From positions 2,108,001-2,172,000 of the forward strand of contig OZ252227.1 of the NCBI GenBank assembly GCA_965249175.1: a stretch of DNA of 64,000 bases, written 5' to 3'. The notes beneath the pieces were generated by a model, which was not told the origin of the DNA, made no database searches, and saw only the letters and a list, made by a program, of their open reading frames with translations. This document shows, piece after piece, positions 1 through 9,639 of the stretch. Numbering within the stretch: the stretch's first letter is position 1; every line of letters begins with the position of its first letter. Source of the DNA: CAZYFH01 sp965249175. GTDB lineage: Bacteria > Acidobacteriota > Vicinamibacteria > Vicinamibacterales > UBA8438. The position numbers and the translations under genes were made by a program.

Positions 1-375
1 GGCCCCATCCGGCATGCCTTCCGGTCCGATGAACACCACGAAGCTGGCCCCGGAGAGCGTGAGCCAGACGGCGCCAAAGATCGCCAGGTTGGCGACGAGC
101 TTCGCTGTCGTGTACTCGCGGACCGTGATCGGTAGGCTCATGATGAAGGGCAGCGTCTGCTGGGTGCGCTCCTCGGCCACCGTCTGAGACACCGTGTACA
201 TGCCCGGGCCGATCATGCAGGTGACAAACAGGATCATGCCAAAGATGAAGAACCCGGAACCGCCGAGGACGGTCACCACAATGGCGGCGATGCCCCCCAG
301 CCAACCGACGAACATCGGGACCTTCATGATGTGCAGGTCTTTGCGGACGAGCTGCGGGACGATCGACACGCTCAT
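1..375 (-). CDS. ABC transporter permease, partial (C-terminus outside window)
   Basis: The visible N-terminal 125 residues contain two long hydrophobic segments (around residues 22-50 and 90-115) separated by a polar loop with a QTVAEERTQQTLPFI-type stretch, as in ABC-2 type permeases of YtrA-like operons. The start ATG at 375 overlaps the stop of the upstream ATPase gene in an ATGA, and AGGAGG lies just upstream, so the two are translationally coupled. It would form the membrane part of the exporter powered by the neighbouring ATPase. The substrate cannot be told. The gene runs off the left edge. Confidence 0.8.
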   Translation of the reverse strand, partial: MSVSIVPQLVRKDLHIMKVPMFVGWLGGIAAIVVTVLGGSGFFIFGMILFVTCMIGPGMYTVSQTVAEERTQQTLPFIMSLPITVREYTTAKLVANLAIFGAVWLTLSGASFVVFIGPEGMPDGA

Positions 376-1262
376 GACCGAGCCTCCTGTGAATCCGAGA
401 CGCTGGTGAGGAAGATCTCCTCGAGGGTCAGGCGTTCCACCGCGCTAACCGAGGCGCCGGCCGAGGTGAAGGCCGCGTGTGTTCCATCGCCGTAGGCGTT
501 GGTCGTCACGACGGCCAGATGACCAGTGCGCTGCACGTCCAGGACACCCTCGGTTGGCGGAATCGTGAAGTCGTCCGGCACGTGCAGACGGATTCGCCGC
601 CAACTGTCGAGCAGTGCCTCCTTGTCCTCTGAAAAGACGATGGAGCCGTTTGTGATGAACGTGATCCGGTCCGAGATCTGCTCGACGTCAAGCGTGTTGT
701 GGGACGAAAACAGGATCGACCGGTCGTCATCGGCGAGCACCGCGGACATCTCGTCGAGGATCTGGCGTCTGGCCAGGGGGTCGAGGCCCGTCGTCGGCTC
801 GTCCAGCACCAGTAGGCGCGGGCGACGCGCCAGCACCATGAGAAGGCCCGCCTTCACGCGCTGGCCGTGGGAGAGGCCCTTGACCGGCTGGGTGGAGTCG
901 AGTTCGAAGCGCTGGAGCAGACGCGTCGCGTAGGTCTCGTCCCATGTCGGGAAGATCGAGGCCATCAGCCGCATGTGGAACTCGATCGTCTCACCGGGGT
1001 GGAGGCGCATGTCCTCGGAGAAGAAGCCGATGTCCCACTTCGCGGCGATCTGCTCGCGTGGCATAGGGTGGCCCAGCACGTTGACGATGCCCAGGTCGGC
1101 GTGAATCAGCCCCATGATGATGCGCAGGGTGGTCGACTTGCCCGCGCCGTTGGGCCCCACGAACCCCATGACCGAGCCCTCCGGCACGTCGAGATCGATT
1201 TCGTTCAGTGTGAAACGCGGGTAGGTCTTGCCGATGCCCCGGCATTCGATGGCGTTCTTCAT
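372..1262 (-). CDS. ABC transporter ATP-binding protein (YtrB-like)
   Basis: A 296-residue ATPase. Walker A GPNGAGKS (about residue 38), signature LSHGQR, Walker B LLVLDEPTTGLDP and the H-loop histidine in ILFSSHN are all present and intact. A C-terminal extension of about 80 residues follows, as in ABC-2 ATPases. I chose the ATG at 1262 because the fold starts directly after it (MKNAIECRGIGKTYP); the frame stays open upstream but reads as low-complexity sequence. It sits between a GntR regulator gene (14 bp upstream) and the permease gene (ATGA overlap), the classic GntR-ATPase-permease layout, suggesting a stress-induced export system. Confidence 0.92.
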   Translation of the reverse strand: MKNAIECRGIGKTYPRFTLNEIDLDVPEGSVMGFVGPNGAGKSTTLRIIMGLIHADLGIVNVLGHPMPREQIAAKWDIGFFSEDMRLHPGETIEFHMRLMASIFPTWDETYATRLLQRFELDSTQPVKGLSHGQRVKAGLLMVLARRPRLLVLDEPTTGLDPLARRQILDEMSAVLADDDRSILFSSHNTLDVEQISDRITFITNGSIVFSEDKEALLDSWRRIRLHVPDDFTIPPTEGVLDVQRTGHLAVVTTNAYGDGTHAAFTSAGASVSAVERLTLEEIFLTSVSDSQEARS

Positions 1263-1275
1263 CCTCCGATCCTCC

Positions 1276-1668
1276 TCACTCCCGGACGTGACGAGCGAGC
1301 AACGCCTCGAGCTCCTCGGCCGACAGGTCCATGGCCGCCGCCAGCGTGGCCGCACGGGCCAGATGGCGCGCGAGCTCGTCCTGCTGCAGGCGACTGCGAT
1401 CGTTCTGCTCGCTGACCCAGGAACCCTTGCCCTGCTGTGTGACGATGACGCCGTTACGTTCGAGCTCTAGATACGCGCGCTTTACGGTGATGACGCTGAT
1501 GTTCAGGTCCATCGCCAGCTCGCGGATCGAGGGCAATTTGGTGCCAGCTGCCCAATCGCCGACTGCCACTCGCTGCTGGACTTGATCCATGATTTGGAGA
1601 TACATCGGGCGGCCGAGCGCCTGGGACAAAATGAAGTTGGGTGCGGAGCTGCCGGACCTGTTGCTCAT
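1276..1668 (-). CDS. GntR-family transcriptional regulator, YtrA subfamily
   Basis: A 130-residue protein with an N-terminal winged helix-turn-helix (GTKLPSIRELAMDLNIS, then TVKRAYLELERNGVI) and only a short helical C-terminus, which is the YtrA type of GntR regulator without a large effector domain. It is the first gene of the operon with the ABC ATPase and permease. Autoregulation is likely: the promoter upstream carries direct repeats overlapping the -10 box. The ATG at 1668 is preferred over the upstream one at 1725 because the latter would lie in the promoter. Confidence 0.88.
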   Translation of the reverse strand: MSNRSGSSAPNFILSQALGRPMYLQIMDQVQQRVAVGDWAAGTKLPSIRELAMDLNISVITVKRAYLELERNGVIVTQQGKGSWVSEQNDRSRLQQDELARHLARAATLAAAMDLSAEELEALLARHVRE

Positions 1669-1684
1669 TGCTACTGCTCTAGAC

Positions 1685-1725
1685 TCAGTATACACAGTAT
1701 TATGCACAGTATGTACGGATGTCAA
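1685..1725 (-). promoter_or_regulatory. Sigma70-like promoter of the GntR operon with ATACTGTG repeats
   Basis: On the minus strand TTGACA (1725-1720) is followed by a 17-bp spacer and TAATAC (1702-1697), close to the consensus vegetative promoter. ATACTGTG occurs at 1712-1705 and again at 1700-1693, with a third partial ATACTG at 1691-1686. The repeats cover the spacer and -10 box, where a GntR repressor would block RNA polymerase. That the repeats are the operator of the adjacent GntR protein is an inference. Confidence 0.7.
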
Positions 1726-1739
1726 GGTGTAGGCCGGCC

Positions 1740-4379
1740 ATGACGATCGAGGTGCCCATGCTCATGGTCCCCCTCCGCACCGACGCTGATCTGCCGCTTG
1801 ATCGAATCGGCGGGAAGGCGGCGTCCCTCGTGCGGCTGGCCAGGGCTGGTTTCCCGGTGCCGGATGGCTGGCTCCTGACGTCGGAGTTCTTCGAGTCGTG
1901 GACCGCCGGCCTGGCGCAGTCAGATGAATGGCGTGAGGTGTGTCGCCTCGCGTCGGATTCCACCCGAAGCGAGGGGCGGGCAGGGCTGACCGCGGCATGC
2001 GATGCCATGAAAGCGCGGGCGCGAGAGCTGGAGCTCGATGGTAAGCAGCGGGCTGTCGCCGAGGCGCTGATGGACGCGCTTGGCGACGACGTGTGCGCTG
2101 TCCGATCGTCGTCGCCGGAAGAAGATCTCGCCGAGGCCTCGTTCGCCGGTCTCTACGACACCGTGCTGGGTGTCACCGCCGACAGACTCGAGGACGCCAT
2201 CCGCCGGTGCTTCGTCTCCTGTCTCGATGCTCGGGTAGTCATCTACAAGCAGCAACGCAACCTGCCGGTCGATGTCCCGCGCATCGCGGTCGTGGTGCAG
2301 CAGCAGGTCGCGAGTGACGTGTCAGGCGTCGCGTTCTCGATCAACCCGCTGACCAACGACTTCGACGAGGCGGTGGTGAACGCGAGCTGGGGCTTGGGTG
2401 AGGCGCTCGTGTCCGGCGAGCTCGTGCCCGACCGATGGGTGGTCGACAAGGTCACATCGACGACCGTCGAGTGCGAGCGCGGAACGAAGGGCAACGACCG
2501 CTCCGACGACCTGTGTCTCGACGTCCTGCAACTCGGCGAGGTCGTCAAGACGGCCTGCGCCATCGAGTCGCTCTACGGCGACCCGGTGGACGTCGAGTGG
2601 GCGTTCGCCGGTGGCACGCTCCATGTGCTGCAGGCGCGCCCAATCACCACCTATGTGCCGCTGCCACCCGAGATGCAAACGGAGCCGGGCGAGCGGCGCC
2701 TGCTGTACCTCGACCCGAGCCTGGCAGATGGGCTCACGATGAGCGGGGCGGTGTCGCCACTGACGAACGACCTGTTCATGGTGATGATGGAGGGGATGCT
2801 GAGGTACGTGTTCGGCGACGTGACGCTCGACCGCGACCTGAAACGGGGCGTCTACGGCGCGAGCGGCGCGCGCCTCTACGCGAATCTCTCGCACGTGCTG
2901 CACCTGGTCGACGTGAAGAAGGCCGCGCCCCAGCGGCGTCTCATCGACGCGACCCTCGCCGACATCTACGAAACCGTCAACCTCGATCGATACAAGGCGG
3001 AGCGGCCACCCGCATACATGCGCAAGGGACGGCTGCTGCTCGCGGCGCCGACCGTCCTGTGGCGGGCCCGCGGATTCCTGAAGGGGATGGCGAAGGCGAT
3101 GCTCCGGGGTCAGGCGTTCCAGGAGCAATATCGTGACGCGCTCGCAACATTCGAGCGCGACGTCGACCTGCCGCCTGACGAGCCGATGGGGATGAGCGAG
3201 TACGTCCTGTGGCTCTATGGCCAGGTCGGCAGGGTCGCCCAGGCCGCGACGGCGCCCGCGCTGTTGATGCACATTCTTCGTGGGACGCAGGCCCTCGGCA
3301 ATCTCATCGACTCGACGTCGGAAGAACAGCGGCGACTGTCCGACGCCATCAAGGCCGGGGCGGATGATCTCGTGTTCGAGATGGGGATTGCCCTGCATCG
3401 CCTGTCCACCTTGCTGCCGGCCACGGCGTTCGACGATATCGACGCGCTCGCGCGTGCGCTCACTGCACGATCGCCGTCCGACGAGTTCCTCGCCGCGTGG
3501 GACGAGTTCGTCGGGCGCTTTGGCTGCCGGGGGCCGTTCGAGATGGATCTGGCGTACGCCAAGTACGGGGACGATCCACGGGTCGCGCTGCGACAAATGG
3601 CGACGCTGGCGCGCGGCAGCAGCGTCGACCCCGGCGAGAGTCACGCGCGTCAGGCGCGCGAGCGAGAGACCGCGTATCGGCGGCTTGCCGAACTGCTGCC
3701 GGCGCGCAAGCGCCGCCGTCTCCAACGCGCGTATCGGAACATCATCGTCTTCGAACCGGCGCGGGAGATGCCGAAGCACCACATCACGATGGTGAACATG
3801 CGTATCCGGACACGGCTGCTCGCCCTGGCCGACCGCTGGGTGGACCAGGGTCGTCTCGATCGGCGGGAGGATATCTTCGAGCTTCGGTTCGAGGATATCG
3901 ACCGCGCCGAGCAGGCCCCCGCAGTCGACCTGCGCGAGCGCATCGAGACGCGCAACGTGTTCTACCGGAAGGCCCGCACGCTCGTTCGCCATTTCCCGCA
4001 TGTGATCGACTCGCGGGGGCGGATCATTCGTCCGCAGCGACCGCAGGAGCCGGGCGAGCTGCGTGGGCTCGCGGTCTCCCCGGGTCGGGTGACGGGGCCG
4101 GTCAAGGTGATGCACGACCCGTTCGAAAAGGAGATCGAGCCGGGCGACATCCTGGTCGCACACACCACCGATCCTGGGTGGACGCCGCTGTTCATCAACG
4201 CGTCGGCCGTGCTACTGGAGGTGGGCGGCGAGCTCCAACACGGCGCCCTGGTGGCACGCGAGTACGGCAAGCCGTGCGTGGCCGGGATCGTCAACCTGAC
4301 AAGCAGCCTGAGTGACGGGCAGACGGTCGAGGTCGACGGCGACGCCGGCGTTGTGCGTCTGCTCTCGGGACCGGAATAG
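1740..4379 (+). CDS. PEP-utilising enzyme (PEP synthase / rifampicin phosphotransferase-like)
   Basis: An 879-residue protein. The first 330 residues form a PPDK/PEP synthase-type ATP-binding domain (GGKAASLVRLARAGFPVPDG near the start, AVRSSSPEEDL around residue 120, ending in VEWAFAGGTLHVLQARP). A helical middle section follows, then a C-terminal mobile phosphohistidine domain with GGELQHGALVAREYGKPCVAG; its histidine is the expected phospho-carrier. No C-terminal TIM-barrel PEP/pyruvate domain is seen, so the build resembles rifampicin phosphotransferase and its relatives more than true PpsA. The substrate is unknown. An alternative in-frame start lies at 1719, inside the divergent GntR promoter. 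Confidence 0.85.
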   Translation: MTIEVPMLMVPLRTDADLPLDRIGGKAASLVRLARAGFPVPDGWLLTSEFFESWTAGLAQSDEWREVCRLASDSTRSEGRAGLTAACDAMKARARELELDGKQRAVAEALMDALGDDVCAVRSSSPEEDLAEASFAGLYDTVLGVTADRLEDAIRRCFVSCLDARVVIYKQQRNLPVDVPRIAVVVQQQVASDVSGVAFSINPLTNDFDEAVVNASWGLGEALVSGELVPDRWVVDKVTSTTVECERGTKGNDRSDDLCLDVLQLGEVVKTACAIESLYGDPVDVEWAFAGGTLHVLQARPITTYVPLPPEMQTEPGERRLLYLDPSLADGLTMSGAVSPLTNDLFMVMMEGMLRYVFGDVTLDRDLKRGVYGASGARLYANLSHVLHLVDVKKAAPQRRLIDATLADIYETVNLDRYKAERPPAYMRKGRLLLAAPTVLWRARGFLKGMAKAMLRGQAFQEQYRDALATFERDVDLPPDEPMGMSEYVLWLYGQVGRVAQAATAPALLMHILRGTQALGNLIDSTSEEQRRLSDAIKAGADDLVFEMGIALHRLSTLLPATAFDDIDALARALTARSPSDEFLAAWDEFVGRFGCRGPFEMDLAYAKYGDDPRVALRQMATLARGSSVDPGESHARQARERETAYRRLAELLPARKRRRLQRAYRNIIVFEPAREMPKHHITMVNMRIRTRLLALADRWVDQGRLDRREDIFELRFEDIDRAEQAPAVDLRERIETRNVFYRKARTLVRHFPHVIDSRGRIIRPQRPQEPGELRGLAVSPGRVTGPVKVMHDPFEKEIEPGDILVAHTTDPGWTPLFINASAVLLEVGGELQHGALVAREYGKPCVAGIVNLTSSLSDGQTVEVDGDAGVVRLLSGPE

Positions 4380-4438
4380 CCGCCGAAGCTCAGACCCGGG
4401 AGTTCACGTGTCGCCCGCGGCCCTCGCCTCGCCCATGG

Positions 4439-5536
4439 TCACGCGTCGTCCTTGATGAGCTGCTGCTGCCACGGCAGCAGCGTATCCAGGCCGGCCTCGC
4501 CGTCGGTGGCGACGCGTTCGAGCGCCGCACGCGGAGCGATGAGGTCGGTGTCGATTGCCAGCCGCGCGGCCGCGCGATCCCGTCGCTGCCTGAGCGCGGC
4601 GACGCGCGCGTCCTGGGCACGTGTGAGGCGTGGCCGCGCGCTGGACGGGACGCGGCGGGGCCATGCGGATTGGTCGAGCTTCAGAGCCTCGGCCGCCACG
4701 CGCTCGAAGCGCGCGCGACGGCTGCCGCGCACGCCGCGGCCCCTGACCGGGTCACCCTGGTCGAAGCACCGCGCGGCGTCGACGAGGTCCGCGTTCAATG
4801 CGATGTGGAACGGTGGGCGGTCGACGGTGCGGGCCTCATCCTCGCGCCAGTGCCAGAGCGCGCGGAGGACGGCACCGGCGCGCGGGCCAAGTGCGTGGCT
4901 GCCGCGGACGCGCCATTCAGTCTGCGGATCTTTCGCACGCACATTGCGCGCGGCCGCCACCGCACGCTGACACGATTGCTCGAGCCACGCGAGGCGCCCG
5001 AGATCCTCCAAGCGCTGCTCCAGCAGCGCCGCGAGCCGCAGCAGGTAGTGCGTGTCGTTGCGCGCGTACTCCAGCATCGTCGGCGCCAGGGGTCGGTGGG
5101 CCCAGTTGGCTTTCTGCGAGCCTTTGGGCAGCGTGACGCCGAAGTGCTCGGCGACGAGGGCGGAGTAGCCGTAGCTGGCGTGACCGGTCAGCCGCGCGGC
5201 AATCATGGTATCGAAGACCTTGGCTGGTGTCTCGAGCCCAAGTCGATACAGCATGCGCAGGTCGAAGTCGGCGCCGTGCATGACCATCTCAGTGTGAGCT
5301 AGCGCCGCCAGCAAGGGCGACAGGTCGAGCCCGGCGAGCGGGTCGACGAGCGCATCGCCGTCGGGCAGCCCGATCTGGACCAGGCAGACCTTCTCGCGAT
5401 AGCAATGCAGGCTGTCGGCCTCGGTGTCGACGCCCAGGCGCGACGTCTCGGCGATGCGTGCGACCAGCGCCGCTAGCTCGGGCGAGGTGTCAATCACGGC
5501 GCGGGAACCGTACTTCGTCCGCGGGTGATGGCGCAA
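4439..5536 (-). CDS. rnd: Ribonuclease D
   Basis: A DEDDy 3'-5' exoribonuclease of 365 residues. Exo I is GVDTEADS (about residue 35), Exo II is HGADFDLRML (about residue 88), and Exo III is LEYARNDTHYLL (about residue 155), giving D, E, D, D plus the Y. A helical HRDC-like region fills the C-terminal half. It would trim the 3' ends of tRNA precursors and other structured RNAs. The true start could be a GTG about 13 codons downstream (5497). It is transcribed divergently from the MetX-like gene. Confidence 0.9.
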   Translation of the reverse strand: MRHHPRTKYGSRAVIDTSPELAALVARIAETSRLGVDTEADSLHCYREKVCLVQIGLPDGDALVDPLAGLDLSPLLAALAHTEMVMHGADFDLRMLYRLGLETPAKVFDTMIAARLTGHASYGYSALVAEHFGVTLPKGSQKANWAHRPLAPTMLEYARNDTHYLLRLAALLEQRLEDLGRLAWLEQSCQRAVAAARNVRAKDPQTEWRVRGSHALGPRAGAVLRALWHWREDEARTVDRPPFHIALNADLVDAARCFDQGDPVRGRGVRGSRRARFERVAAEALKLDQSAWPRRVPSSARPRLTRAQDARVAALRQRRDRAAARLAIDTDLIAPRAALERVATDGEAGLDTLLPWQQQLIKDDA

Positions 5537-5593
5537 CCTGCCTATAATCGCCCGGAGGTGCCACCGGGGAACGTGGCGCGACGGGAGACAGCC

Positions 5594-6718
5594 ATGAAGC
5601 GCAGAGCCCTCTTGCAGTCCGCCATGGTCGCCGGTGCCGGTCTCGTGACCCAGCGGCTGGCCCGATCGGTCGCGCGCGCGGCCGTCCCGTCACAGCAGCC
5701 GTCGGTACCCACGCTCGACGACTCCGAGCGCTACGCGCTCGGAGACTTTCCGCTGATCTCGGGCGAGGTGCTCCGTTCGGCGACCCTGGCCTACAAGACG
5801 CATGGTGAGCTCAACGCGGCACGGGACAACGTCATCGTGTATCCCACGTGGTACGCGGGCCGCCACACGAGCAACGAAGCGTCGATCGGTGCGGACCTCG
5901 CCCTCGACCCAAGCCGCTACTTCATCGTGGTCCCGGACCAGTTTGGCAACGGGCTGTCCTCCTCGCCGAGCAACACGCCGCCGCCGCAGGATCGGGTCCG
6001 TTTTCCGGTCATTCATCCGTATGACAACGTGCGGGCACAGCATCGCCTGCTGACCGAGCGCTACGGCATCGAGCGCATCAAGCTCGTGGTCGGCTTTTCG
6101 ATGAGCGGGCAACAGGCGTTCCATTGGGGTGCGCTCTATCCGGAGATGGTCGAGCGCATTGCGCCGATCTGCGGCAGCGCGAAGACCGCCGTGCACAACT
6201 TCGTGTTCCTCGAGGGGGTCAAGGCGGCCCTGACGGCGGATTGCGCCTGGGCGGGCGGCGAGTACGCGAGCCCGCCCACCGCCGGCCTGCGCGCCTTCTC
6301 CCGCGTCTACGCGGGCTGGTTTGCGTCGCAGACCTTCTTTCGTGAAGGCCTCCACACCGCGTACGGCGCCGACATCGAGGACTTCTTCTCGATGGCCGAG
6401 GGATCGTTCTCCAGCTTCGACGCCAATGATCTGCTGGCGATGCTCGCCACGTGGCAGGCGGCGGACATCGGTGCGCATCCGCGGTTCGGTGGCGATCTGT
6501 CGGCGGCCCTGGGGGCGATACGCGCCCGCGCCTTCGTGATGCCGTCGCGCACCGATCTCTATTTTCCCCCTGAGGACAACGAGCTCGAGGTCGCCCAGAT
6601 GACGAACGCCGAGCTACGGGTCATCCCGAGCATCTGGGGTCACATGGCCGGTGGCGGCGGAAACGCCGATGATCGGGCCTGGGTCAGCCGGCAGCTCGAC
6701 GAGCTGCTCACGAGCTAA
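5594..6718 (+). CDS. Tat-exported MetX-like alpha/beta hydrolase
   Basis: A 374-residue protein of the homoserine O-acetyltransferase fold. The N-terminus MKRRALLQSAMVAGAGLVTQ has a twin arginine followed by a hydrophobic stretch, so Tat export is predicted; MetX itself is cytoplasmic. The nucleophile is in VVGFSMSGQQAFHWG (MetX has GGSMGGMQ), the acid in PSRTDLYFPPED and the histidine in IWGHMAGGG. The altered elbow and export signal argue against methionine synthesis; a periplasmic hydrolase or acyltransferase of unknown substrate is more likely. The ATG at 5594 starts exactly at the signal peptide. Confidence 0.8.
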   Translation: MKRRALLQSAMVAGAGLVTQRLARSVARAAVPSQQPSVPTLDDSERYALGDFPLISGEVLRSATLAYKTHGELNAARDNVIVYPTWYAGRHTSNEASIGADLALDPSRYFIVVPDQFGNGLSSSPSNTPPPQDRVRFPVIHPYDNVRAQHRLLTERYGIERIKLVVGFSMSGQQAFHWGALYPEMVERIAPICGSAKTAVHNFVFLEGVKAALTADCAWAGGEYASPPTAGLRAFSRVYAGWFASQTFFREGLHTAYGADIEDFFSMAEGSFSSFDANDLLAMLATWQAADIGAHPRFGGDLSAALGAIRARAFVMPSRTDLYFPPEDNELEVAQMTNAELRVIPSIWGHMAGGGGNADDRAWVSRQLDELLTS

Positions 6719-6794
6719 GGACCCTGACCGCGTCCAGAGTTGGCAACCTTATCAGGGTCCTAGGCAACGCTGGCCGTCCCACGAGCAGCAACCT

Positions 6795-8730
6795 ATGCCG
6801 CTGAACGTCGGCGATCGTCTGGGGCACTATGAGATCACCGGCGAGCTTGGCGCCGGCGGCATGGGAATCGTGCTGCGCGCCCACGACACGAAGCTCGACA
6901 GGGACGTGGCGGTCAAGGTGCTGCCGGACAGGCTGGCCAACGACAGGGGGGCGCTCAGACGGTTCCAACAGGAGGCGCGCGCGGTCGCCGCATTGAATCA
7001 TCTCAACGTCGTCACGATCCACGCCGTCGATGAGCGTGACGGCGTGCACTTTCTCGCCATGGAGCTGGTCGAGGGGCAAGGATTGAGCGAGCTCATCGGC
7101 GGCGAACCGCGATCACTTGGCCGCTTCTTCGAGGTGAGTGTGCCCCTGGCCGACGCGCTCGCCACCGCCCACGACGAAGGGATTACCCATCGCGACCTCA
7201 AACCGGCCAACGTGATGATCACCGCTGCGGGTCGCGTCAAGGTGCTCGACTTCGGTCTCGCAAAGTTCGTCGGGATGCGTCACGCGCTCGAGGCCACACT
7301 CAGCGCGCCGCTGACCGAGCACGGCGCGGCGGTGGGCACGTTCCCCTACATGTCGCCGGAGCAGCTCGAGGCCAAGGTCGTCGACCAGCACGGACATCTT
7401 CTCGCTCGGTGTCGTGATGTACGAGCTGATCGCGGGGTGCCGGCCGTTCGTCGGCGACAGCGGGCCGTCGTTGGCGTCGGCGATTCCGATCAGCGCTACC
7501 AGTCCGCCGACGAGCTGCGACGCGAGCTGGAGGCGGTGCGCCGAGACCACGAATCGGGTGTCACCGTCGGCGCGGCGCCGCCGACGCGGGACAAGGCAAT
7601 CGCCGTCCTGCCGTTCACGAACATGAGCGCCGACCCCGAGAACGAGTTCTTCAGCGACGGCGTCTCCGAGGAGATCATCAACGCGCTCGGGCGCATCGAG
7701 CATCTGCACGTCGCGGCACGCACGTCCGCGTTCTCGTTCAAGGGCCAGCAGGTCGACCTGCGCGACATCGGCAGGCAGCTCAACGTGAACACCGTGCTCG
7801 AAGGGAGTGTCCGGAGGGCGGGCACGCGGCTTCGGATCACGGCCCAGCTCGTCAACGTGGCCGACGGCTATCAGATCTGGTCGGAGCGCTACGACCGCGA
7901 GCTGGAGGACGTCTTCGCCATCCAGGATGAGATTGCGAGAACCATCGTGGCGCGCCTCAAGGTCGCCTTGACCGGGGACGTGGCGGGCCAGGGCCCGCTG
8001 GTCAAGGCGGCGACCGCCAACTCGGAGGCCTATGAACTCTATCTTCGCGGGCGGGCGCTTCTCTACCAGCGCGGGCTGTCGGTGCCGCAGGCGCTCGAGT
8101 GCTTCAAACAACTGGTACGCGCTGTTCCTGCTCTCGTGGGTGCGCGGCCGATTCGACGAGGCGGTCCCGCACACGACGCAGATCGTGCGGCAGGATCCGC
8201 TATCGACCGGCTATGCCGCCGGGGTGCACACCCTGGCCCTGGCGTACGCCAACCGGACGGACGAGGCGATCGACCACGGGACGGCGGTCATCGATCGCGA
8301 CGCGACGTCCTACCTCGCGTTGTTCGCGTTGCAGCAGGCGTATGTCGTCGCCTCCCGCTTTGCCGAGGCAATCGACGTCAGTCGACTGGCGCTCGATGTG
8401 TCCGGCCGGCACCAGTGGGCCCTCGCGTCGTTGGCCCATGCCTACGCGCGCGAGGGCCACGTGCGTGAGGCGCGCGCCGTGTACGAGGAGATGGTCGCGC
8501 GATCGTCGCGCGAGCACATGCAGCCATCGGTGGTGGCGGTCGCCGCGGCGGCCGCGGGTCTCGAGCGCGAGGCGGTGGCGCTGATCGACGAGGCCCTCGC
8601 CCAGCGCGACCCCGCGATGATCAACACGATCAAGCATTTCCCGGCGTACGAGCCGGTCCGCCAGGCGCTGCGAAACGCCGGCAAGCTGGACGATACGCTG
8701 GTGACGCGCCTCAGGATCGGGGCGCTGTAG
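6795..8730 (+). pseudogene. Ser/Thr protein kinase with FlgO/TolB-like and TPR regions, broken (kinase 1)
   Basis: The start codes for a Pkn-type kinase: glycine loop GELGAGGMGIVLRAH, lysine in VAVKVL, catalytic loop HRDLKPANV and DFGLAK. Three lesions follow. Near 7388 the frame shifts within the P+1/APE region (TDIFSLGVVMYEL continues one frame over). Near 7483 it shifts back, and about 35 codons of the C-lobe are missing before RYQSADELRREL. Near 8105 the frame shifts again, with part of the TPR region missing. In between lies the AVLPFTNMSADPENEFFSDG region shared by all kinases here. The frame of the last segment ends at 8730. The protein cannot be made as one piece. Confidence 0.85.
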
Positions 8731-8785
8731 TGTCCTGCAATCGATGACGCTGACCCGGCTCGCCGGGTTACGAAGGAGGGTATCC

Positions 8786-9625
8786 GTGAACGGTGACGGC
8801 AATCTCGCCGTGTTCTGCGATTTCGAGAACGTTGCCCGGGGCGTGCGTGACGCGAACTACCCGGCGTTCGATATCCGCCAGGTGATCGAGCGGTTGTTGT
8901 TGAAGGGCAGCATCGTGGCGAAGAAGGCCTATTGCGACTGGGCGCGGTTCAAGGAGTTCAAGCCGGCGATGCATGAAGCGGCGTTCGAGCTGATCGAGAT
9001 TCCGCACGCGCGGCAGACCGGGAAGAACTCGGCCGACATCCGCATGGTCGTCGACGCGCTCGACCTCTGTTACACGAAAGAGCACATCGACACGTTCGTG
9101 ATCATCTCCGGCGATTCCGACTTCTCGCCGCTCGTGAGCAAGCTGCGCGAGAACGCCAAGTCCGTCATCGGCGTTGGCGTGAAGAGCTCGACGTCGGACT
9201 TGCTGATGAACAACTGCGACGAGTTCATTTTCTACGACGACCTGGTGGCCGACCCTAAGCCGGCCCGCCGGCGCAAGCGCAGCGTGAAGGCCGTCGCATC
9301 CGGCGGGAAGGGCGGCAAGCAGCCCGCGGGTTCGGCACCGGCTGCCACCAAACCGCCGGATGGGCCGGCGCAGGAGGCGATTGATCTCGTGCTGCAGACC
9401 GCGGCGGGGATCTACGCGGAGCGCGGCGACCGCACCAAGCTCTGGGGTTCGATGATCAAGCAAACGCTCAAGCGCCGCCGTCCGGGATTCAACGAGTCCT
9501 TCTACGGCTTCAGCTCGTTCAACGATCTGCTCGAGGAAGCGCAGAGTCGCGGTCAGCTCGAGCTGGAGCTCGACGAGCGGTCAGGTGGGTATCGGGTCGT
9601 GCAGGTGACGGAGGAGGAACCGTAA
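8786..9625 (+). CDS. NYN-domain (LabA/DUF88) protein with C-terminal OST-HTH/LOTUS-like domain
   Basis: A 279-residue protein. Residues 1-150 form a NYN (PIN-like) nuclease domain with the acidic residues in FCDFENV, NSADIRMVVDAL and IISGDSDF. A basic, low-complexity linker (RRRKRSVKAVASGGKGGKQ) leads to a C-terminal 75-residue domain of OST-HTH/LOTUS type. This pairing suggests an RNA-binding ribonuclease. I use the GTG at 8786 because AAGGAGGG lies 5 bp before it; an ATG at 8744 has no such site. It stands alone between a kinase pseudogene and the LytTR operon. Confidence 0.85.
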   Translation: MNGDGNLAVFCDFENVARGVRDANYPAFDIRQVIERLLLKGSIVAKKAYCDWARFKEFKPAMHEAAFELIEIPHARQTGKNSADIRMVVDALDLCYTKEHIDTFVIISGDSDFSPLVSKLRENAKSVIGVGVKSSTSDLLMNNCDEFIFYDDLVADPKPARRRKRSVKAVASGGKGGKQPAGSAPAATKPPDGPAQEAIDLVLQTAAGIYAERGDRTKLWGSMIKQTLKRRRPGFNESFYGFSSFNDLLEEAQSRGQLELELDERSGGYRVVQVTEEEP

Positions 9626-9639
9626 GTGTCCATCGGCGG

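Noticed and set aside
2322..4163. 613-codon open frame antisense to the PEP-utilising enzyme
   Set aside because: Its translation is rich in Arg/His/Val-Asp patterns typical of a shadow of a GC-rich gene and has no domain; the plus-strand frame has clear family motifs.
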